5,965 nucleotides of DNA, taken from the NCBI GenBank assembly GCA_016180605.1, contig JACPAW010000085.1:1-5965 (forward strand), written 5' to 3'. The position numbers were made by a program, and so were the translations under genes. This stretch comes from Candidatus Omnitrophota bacterium (GTDB lineage Bacteria > Omnitrophota > Gorgyraeia > Aquiviventales > Aquiviventaceae). The notes beneath the pieces are model-generated. The model had not been told where the DNA came from. It made no database searches and saw only the letters and a list, made by a program, of their open reading frames with translations. Shown here one piece after another: positions 3,801-5,965 of this stretch. Numbering within the stretch: position 1 is the first letter of the stretch; the number at the start of each line of letters is the position of its first letter.

Positions 3801-5965
3801 GAGCGATCTTTTCGAACTCTACCTGGATGCTGCTGGGACATGGATGGTTCCCACACCGGCTTCAGAGAATGAGACGGAATTCTTCATTGATCCTGATTTT
3901 GTCGTTGCCTTCACCGAGCAAGAACTCTCAACGATTCAACATGCGGTAATTCACGAAATGGTCCTGACAGCGCTTGAGCTGGAACGATCTAGTTTGCCAC
4001 CATCTCCTCTGTCTCAAAAGGAACAGGAGCCCTTCCTTGAAGAGTATCGCATCGTCATAGAAGGAGATACCCTGTATACCAAAGTTTCTTTTAAGCCGTT
4101 TGGCAAGCGTAAAAGCCCACTGGACGTCCGGCGTTACGTCGCTAGCACCCTCAATGAGAGGCTCAACGCAGAGTACGAGCAGCAAGTAGATGCTTTACCA
4201 CAACGTCACATCGAAGGAGTCCCCAGCGGGACAAGCTCCATTGACCTCCACCTGCTAGCTGGAGATGAAGAAGGAGTAGGTAAAATTCAGAAAAGCAGGG
4301 CGGTTCGCCACTTGCTTAATCGTGGTTATCAACGAGTAATCTTTGGCGGGGATGAGGTCTATCTAGGCAACGACAAAGCAGTATTGGATGATGCCCTCGA
4401 TCTGCGTAATCAGAATGATCCATTGGTCGAGCGCATTCAGGTGGTGGCATCAGATCCAAAACTGACGCCTGAGCAAACCAAGGAACTGAGGGAGCGAGGA
4501 GCAATCGTGGTGGGCCGAGGTCCTGAGGGAATGCGTCAGTTTCTGGCAAGCGAAAAGGAAGCGATGCAACAGGATATCAATGCTCCCGATAACTCCTCAG
4601 AAGCTCTTGCTCGCCACCATGACATCGTTACCCAGGGAGGATGGCTTGGCCGCTACACGTTCTATACCGGTGCCAAAATATTCTATGAAATCGCAACGGC
4701 TTTTGCTGCGGCTCTCTTGGGGATTCTGGATGTGCGTGTTGTAGTTTCGTCGCATGAAGGTTACGTCGAACACGATGCCTTCATGGCACATTCCACATGG
4801 AGTTGGAAAGACAGATTGCGCGATATCCTCATCGCATTAAGCGGCCCGGTTACCAGCGGTTTGATCAGCCAAGCGGCATGGACACAGGTTGTTAAGCCAC
4901 TCGTTGAAATGAACTCTCCAGTTGGAATTATTCTGGCCACTGCCACCTTTCTTATCCTCGTTGTGCCGAATTTTATTTTGATGCTGAATCTTGTAGCTTT
5001 TTGGCATCCACAATCCCGTTTTTCGCGGATTCTCTATGACTTAGGATGGGCCGAACGCGCCATAAACTCCCGCCGTATGTACGATGCGGTAACCAGCCTA
5101 ACTTCCAGTTATGGGGAATATTTCGCAGCCCATATTCCGGCAAGTTTTGCGACAGGTGAGGCTCCGGTACTCTTGATGGATGCCGATGTTCTGGGTAGTC
5201 CGAATCAGAATGAAATCGACACCTTCCTGGATGCAATCCGCCAGGTCACGCATCTTGGTGGTCATATCCATTTCTTCGTGCCAAGGAAGGGAAGACAGCA
5301 AATCGCCTTGGCTTTGGCACAGTTGGAGCAAGAAGCCGGCCGGAACAAGAGGCTGATTATCCACAAGATAGGAACACAGGATGTCGATAGTCGACGTAAA
5401 GTAGCTTTGCAGATGATCAACCGCAATGATAACGTCCAGTACTTGGTGTCGGAGACGACTGTCAATGAGAGAGATGCCGATGGACTCTTTAAACTAGCCG
5501 CGGAACATTTGGCCTCCGGCAAAAGATTCCGCGTGCTGCAAGCTCGCAACCGTAAGACGGCAGAGCAAATTTTGCTGGATCTTGAGTCATCGATAGTCTC
5601 CCACTGGATCCTGATGCAGGTAGCCCGTCATGGAGCCGCAAAGGATACGACTTTCCGGCGCCATGCGCTATCTTACATGGAGCAACCTGCTTTCAGACAG
5701 TACCTTGATCTGTATACCGTTCTCGATGGATCGGCATACCAACCAGCGGAACTTCTGGACCTAAGCCCGAATCTTCTTGAAGCAATCGTGGATCCTATCG
5801 GGCGCCTGAATCGGTTGGCGCAGGCAGGCTACCCACCGTTGCGCTTGGTGCTTGTGCGTGGCGGTCGCGCCTCTCAACAGCTCTCCATGTTGCTGCAGGG
5901 TTTGTCGGGTGTCCAACAGGATATTCTTGTGGCTGCGGTGGATGATGGCCGAAGTTTCGGACAAT
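1..5965 (+). CDS. Giant multidomain protein, partial at both ends (SDR, GMP-like, P-loop kinase, HAD, membrane, CofD/YvcK-like)
   Basis: Frame 1 is open across the entire window: 1988 codons without TAA, TAG or TGA. Neither the start codon nor the stop codon lies in the window, so the full protein is longer than 1988 residues. The translation contains recognisable enzyme motifs in order: STxxVY and YALSK of an extended SDR, a GxxxTRxxP-type nucleotidyltransferase loop, GRPASGKST of a P-loop kinase, DKDGN and GGDEVYLGND of a HAD enzyme, a hydrophobic membrane stretch, and DDGRSFG of a CofD/YvcK-like fold. All are in one frame with no break, which argues against several genes or a sequencing artefact. 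The domain set points to sugar-phosphate and nucleotide-sugar metabolism, probably for envelope polysaccharide; this is inference from family membership. No internal ribosome binding site is needed to explain the reading frame. The exact reaction of the whole protein is unknown. Confidence 0.95.
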   Translation, partial: MAALTDLGTAKQNPVDAFLVNALSKEMLRRIADESGKRLVHVSTQLVYDVSGGKGTVYEEGETPHLPFEPEVEEWLENARLAQEAFITAYLRGQATQSPEEFIHQQLYSSHIPEVVKSLIQKHPYALSKALGELNAAKAKDVIIVRLSNVYGPGDESNTKVPTLIRQILNNENLVGGKASWSDRRQYLYVEDLVKILYRIGSLKSPPHRLINVTSPVAATTLDLAQTIKHLSHSSSTLEVDPKPRRDLYLETTRLYETFSGITFTPIEDGLSATIAWTRRKTQNPHSADRSRIYPVLLGAGQSTRRFPANKLIETDVAPLLFEGRNLLQQQLHQLMAVPDTTSLFINPQNIFVLAPRDSQEGMDGSSLGIPDENVLAEGSRSKMVNTLLAIAEVAARDPQGTYVMMPADAVLDNLRGFQETLERAAAVAQTEEAIVFLGFSTSSSVNHLMSSGFYEVQATPLAEGIYKPLMWKDKPTETEAKQFLAQASTTETLRFLDPSYFVAQVSTLDRLLQLHLPQLYEGYRRLVEAKRHQDRALIASITQELEAQVREIGDSFSTLIKVPLLRSGSVPAYVVTCDSGWLELGTWDQLRGVFPADAFGIVRIGKGLVEAVGSDHSILVAAEKKAIRVEGISGLIVVHDKTGTVLVVPERAAHRVRQLASAVLADPKFTEPLDAQSVGSWVQGRAKLVNCQNCQVISDKGSIVTAIDVEGVDIIAQGDRVLVRWRAPPVAQSVMQNVGNLSAAISEETLYKQWLGVLTDSDLDARIRQPIDPSTVDQIIGEAIHSEGGPNQDFASFLRRYLERRLSLRYHPTRVILLTGRPASGKSTALRELEQLGFERFDPIHNGSFEEFVLTTPRAILETDAIKMEAVRRRHPERFAEAVALMAQYHELRALREQRPLTDDEQRTLDRIVARLTPTRDSQQPTDALFSAAEMKALYAEGVALTRSAIRLRLALAKTRGWEFALETAGIRENELEIFRRWAETDPELSLLRFYFEVSPEEAERRHGQREARLNTLMRGEDSGWLPDYVRLPEFDEARQRAETLVSVGKGLVLETQQLSVEASAQRIRSFLLQSERFPQPSEIELQAYLNRMLEEGGFAGFTLSEPLRTRVAERLKNLSVTQEVKTQILNILSHELRAADEQWFAVRVLRRLQLLDRETAALGIRRVALPEEEPLGRLLAAITPAYVLDKDGNLDEPNVSLGQASALVMDGLAQVGAKVVIATAKALEEMKERNIHFYSPLRQALIPLLAEEGWPNPETAAGDLLSDLFELYLDAAGTWMVPTPASENETEFFIDPDFVVAFTEQELSTIQHAVIHEMVLTALELERSSLPPSPLSQKEQEPFLEEYRIVIEGDTLYTKVSFKPFGKRKSPLDVRRYVASTLNERLNAEYEQQVDALPQRHIEGVPSGTSSIDLHLLAGDEEGVGKIQKSRAVRHLLNRGYQRVIFGGDEVYLGNDKAVLDDALDLRNQNDPLVERIQVVASDPKLTPEQTKELRERGAIVVGRGPEGMRQFLASEKEAMQQDINAPDNSSEALARHHDIVTQGGWLGRYTFYTGAKIFYEIATAFAAALLGILDVRVVVSSHEGYVEHDAFMAHSTWSWKDRLRDILIALSGPVTSGLISQAAWTQVVKPLVEMNSPVGIILATATFLILVVPNFILMLNLVAFWHPQSRFSRILYDLGWAERAINSRRMYDAVTSLTSSYGEYFAAHIPASFATGEAPVLLMDADVLGSPNQNEIDTFLDAIRQVTHLGGHIHFFVPRKGRQQIALALAQLEQEAGRNKRLIIHKIGTQDVDSRRKVALQMINRNDNVQYLVSETTVNERDADGLFKLAAEHLASGKRFRVLQARNRKTAEQILLDLESSIVSHWILMQVARHGAAKDTTFRRHALSYMEQPAFRQYLDLYTVLDGSAYQPAELLDLSPNLLEAIVDPIGRLNRLAQAGYPPLRLVLVRGGRASQQLSMLLQGLSGVQQDILVAAVDDGRSFGQ
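877..1980 (+). other. Domain: mannose-1-phosphate guanylyltransferase-like nucleotidyltransferase with altered active site
   Basis: Residues 293-660 follow the bacterial GDP-mannose pyrophosphorylase (ManC type) layout, which joins GTP and mannose-1-phosphate to give GDP-mannose. The nucleotide loop reads LGAGQSTRRFP (298-308), aligned without gaps to the family's LAGGSGTRLWP. RNLLQQQL (322-329) fits the family's SLLQxT helix, MPADA (406-410) its LPADH, KDKP (473-476) its VEKP, and GWLELGTW (581-588) its GWSDVGSW. The C-terminal beta module follows at 602-658. Several important positions differ: the PK of the PKQF signature aligns with TD, the His of PADH is Ala, the GRNTAPA loop is not recognisable, and the WNSGIF motif is replaced by a segment around FLDPSYF (496-502). 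P308, T304, R305 and D409 remain. It may be a pseudoenzyme, a nucleotide-sugar sensor, or an enzyme of shifted specificity. The fold is fairly sure, the activity is not. Confidence 0.75.
1804..1974 (+). repeat. GMP C-terminal beta module, copy 1 (protein-level repeat)
   Basis: Residues 602-658 match the C-terminal module of ManC-type guanylyltransferases, with short alternating hydrophobic strands: SILVAAEKKAIRVEGISG, then LIVVHDKTGTVLVV. In the family this reads roughly as N.LV.SE..LVA.IGL.DLVVV.T.DA.LV. It lies directly after GWLELGTW, as expected. A related segment follows at residues 680-732. The similarity is visible only in protein, not as a DNA repeat. Confidence 0.5.
2038..2196 (+). 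repeat. GMP C-terminal beta module, probable copy 2 (protein-level repeat)
   Basis: Residues 680-732 contain CQNCQVISDKGSIVTAIDVE (693-710 and on), then GVDIIAQGDRVLV, which lines up with copy 1 and even better with the family pattern (NC.V.S..G.IV..IGVE...I...DRVLV). Two cysteines, C693 and C696, form a CxxC within it. The copy is separated from the first by about 20 residues. It may extend a short beta-helix or serve as an oligomerisation surface. It is called by eye and is less certain than the main domain. Confidence 0.4.
2441..3225 (+). other. Domain: P-loop kinase (AAA_33 / zeta-toxin-like NTPase)
   Basis: Residues about 814-1075 open with strand VILLT followed by a perfect Walker A loop GRPASGKST (821-829), the GxPxSGKST form seen in small-molecule kinases and zeta-toxin-like enzymes. 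A long charged helical stretch follows (about 850-925). Next come FALETAG (965-971), at the place of the family's D/E-x-T strand, and LRFYFEVSPEEAERRHGQRE (993-1012), the usual strand-helix with Arg-rich LID (R1006, R1007, R1011). The end, LVLETQQLSVEASAQRIRSF, matches the last strand and helix of such kinases. The domain should bind ATP and probably phosphorylates a small molecule or sugar; zeta toxins themselves phosphorylate UDP-sugars, but there is no partner antitoxin evidence here. The substrate is not determinable. The residues needed for ATP binding look intact. Confidence 0.7.
3241..3555 (+). other. Helical connector of unknown function between kinase and HAD domains
   Basis: Residues 1081-1185 are rich in Leu, Glu, Arg and Gln with heptad-like spacing, for example LQAYLNRMLEE, RTRVAERLKNL, TQILNILSHELRA and VRVLRRLQLLDRE. 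The predicted structure is a helical bundle. I recognise no family. It most likely spaces the kinase from the HAD domain or mediates contacts between protein chains. Confidence 0.45.
3556..4545 (+). other. Domain: HAD-superfamily phosphatase/phosphomutase-like with large cap
   Basis: Residues 1186-1515 carry the HAD motifs in order. Motif I is YVLDKDGNL with nucleophile D1191 and acid/base D1193. Motif II is VVIATAK with T1225. Motif III is likely K1428 in GVGKIQKS. Motif IV is FGGDEVYLGND with D1451, N1457 and D1458. The GD....GND form is that of type IIB (Cof/phosphomannomutase-like) members. About 200 residues between motifs II and III form the cap and include VSFKPFGKRKS (1362-1372), a basic stretch suited to phosphate binding. 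The fifth residue of motif I is Asn instead of the usual Thr or Val, a modest deviation. Eukaryotic-type phosphomannomutase belongs to this class and would fit a GDP-mannose route, but a sugar phosphatase is just as possible. The core residues are intact, so activity is likely. Confidence 0.75.
4618..5070 (+). other. Membrane-embedded region, possibly degenerate M50 (site-2 protease-like)
   Basis: Residues 1540-1690 are much more hydrophobic than the rest. The clearest membrane segment is 1641-1667 (27 residues, no charge). A second is 1559-1582, and 1607-1625 is a weaker candidate. The order HE (1585-1586, H1591), then a GPVTSG turn (1615-1620), then a hydrophobic helix ending in NLVAFWHP (1663-1670), mimics M50 proteases, which have HExxH, GPxxN and NLxPxxPLDG. 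The zinc motif is broken, with HEGYVEH in place of HExxH, and the LDG aspartate is missing, so proteolysis is unlikely if the resemblance is real. The region would anchor the protein to the inner membrane. The membrane call is fairly safe; the M50 relation is speculative. Confidence 0.5.
5071..5805 (+). other. Unrecognised alpha/beta region before the CofD/YvcK-like domain
   Basis: Residues 1691-1935 look like an alternating alpha/beta fold. Strand APVLLMDADVL (1721-1731) is followed by helix EIDTFLDAIRQV, strand GHIHFFVP, helix QQIALALAQLEQEAG, strand RLIIHKIG, helix SRRKVALQMINR, strand NVQYLV, helix DADGLFKLAAEHLASG and strand RFRVLQA. A mainly helical tail follows (1852-1935). The DAD at 1727-1729 resembles a HAD motif I, but it has no following G-T and no Ser/Thr after the second strand, so I do not call it HAD. 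No family is recognised. It could be a receiver-like or Rossmann-like regulatory domain. Confidence 0.45.
5836..5965 (+). other. Domain: CofD/YvcK-like nucleotide(-sugar) binding fold, N-terminal motifs only (cut by window end)
   Basis: Residues 1946-1988 read LRLVLVRGGRASQQLSMLLQ, then GLSG and DILVAAVDDGRSFGQ. This follows the CofD/YvcK pattern of a beta strand, a GGGTGLS.LL.GL loop-helix, then a strand ending in VADDGGSSG. D1981, D1982, G1983, S1985 and G1987 are kept. The first loop is changed (RGGRASQQLS for GGGTGLS). CofD transfers phospholactate in F420 synthesis, whereas YvcK (GlmR) binds UDP-GlcNAc and steers carbon toward cell-wall precursors. The sugar-nucleotide context here favours a YvcK-like role, by inference. 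Only 43 residues are visible, so the rest must lie downstream. Confidence 0.6.

Noticed and set aside
5161..5280. Second HAD-like domain starting at MDAD (residues 1726-1729)
   Set aside because: It lacks the G-T after the aspartates, a Ser/Thr motif II and a later GD motif.
5098..5549. Overlapping 88- and 95-codon minus-strand open frames
   Set aside because: They overlap each other in different frames and lie opposite the continuous frame-1 protein. No ribosome binding site or protein motif supports them.

Overview
The whole window is the interior of one very large protein-coding gene on the + strand. Frame 1 reads from base 1 to base 5965 with no stop codon, giving 1988 complete codons, with neither start nor end in view. 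No intergenic space, RNA gene, promoter, terminator, CRISPR array or mobile element is visible. All other open frames lie inside this reading frame and look like shadows.

Reading the translation by eye gives this order: (1) residues 1-277, the C-terminal three quarters of an NAD(P)-dependent sugar epimerase/reductase (extended SDR, with YxxxK intact); (2) residues 293-660, a mannose-1-phosphate guanylyltransferase-like nucleotidyltransferase with several altered active-site motifs; (3) residues 680-732, an apparent second copy of that enzyme's C-terminal beta module; (4) residues 815-1075, a P-loop kinase with a perfect Walker A motif; (5) residues 1081-1185, a charged helical connector; (6) residues 1186-1515, a HAD-superfamily phosphatase or phosphomutase-like domain with a large cap; (7) residues 1540-1690, a membrane-embedded stretch weakly resembling degenerate M50 (site-2) proteases; (8) residues 1690-1935, an unrecognised alpha/beta region; (9) residues 1946-1988, the first nucleotide-binding motifs of a CofD/YvcK-like domain, cut by the window end.

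Domains 1, 2, 4 and 6 are the kinds of enzyme that make and modify nucleotide sugars. Sugar phosphate handling (HAD, kinase), nucleotidyl transfer and epimerisation/reduction would normally be separate genes in a cell-envelope polysaccharide cluster. Here they form one polypeptide that probably also contacts the membrane. Several guanylyltransferase motifs are eroded while the SDR, Walker A and HAD core residues are kept, so the protein may be partly catalytic and partly scaffold or sensor.

The organism cannot be fixed from the sequence. Giant multidomain ORFs like this are known from little-cultivated bacterial lineages, notably Omnitrophota (former OP3), which I consider the most likely source. 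That is inference. Base composition is roughly balanced, codon use looks even throughout, and standard-code translation gives sensible domains, so I see no sign of recoding or a chimeric assembly.
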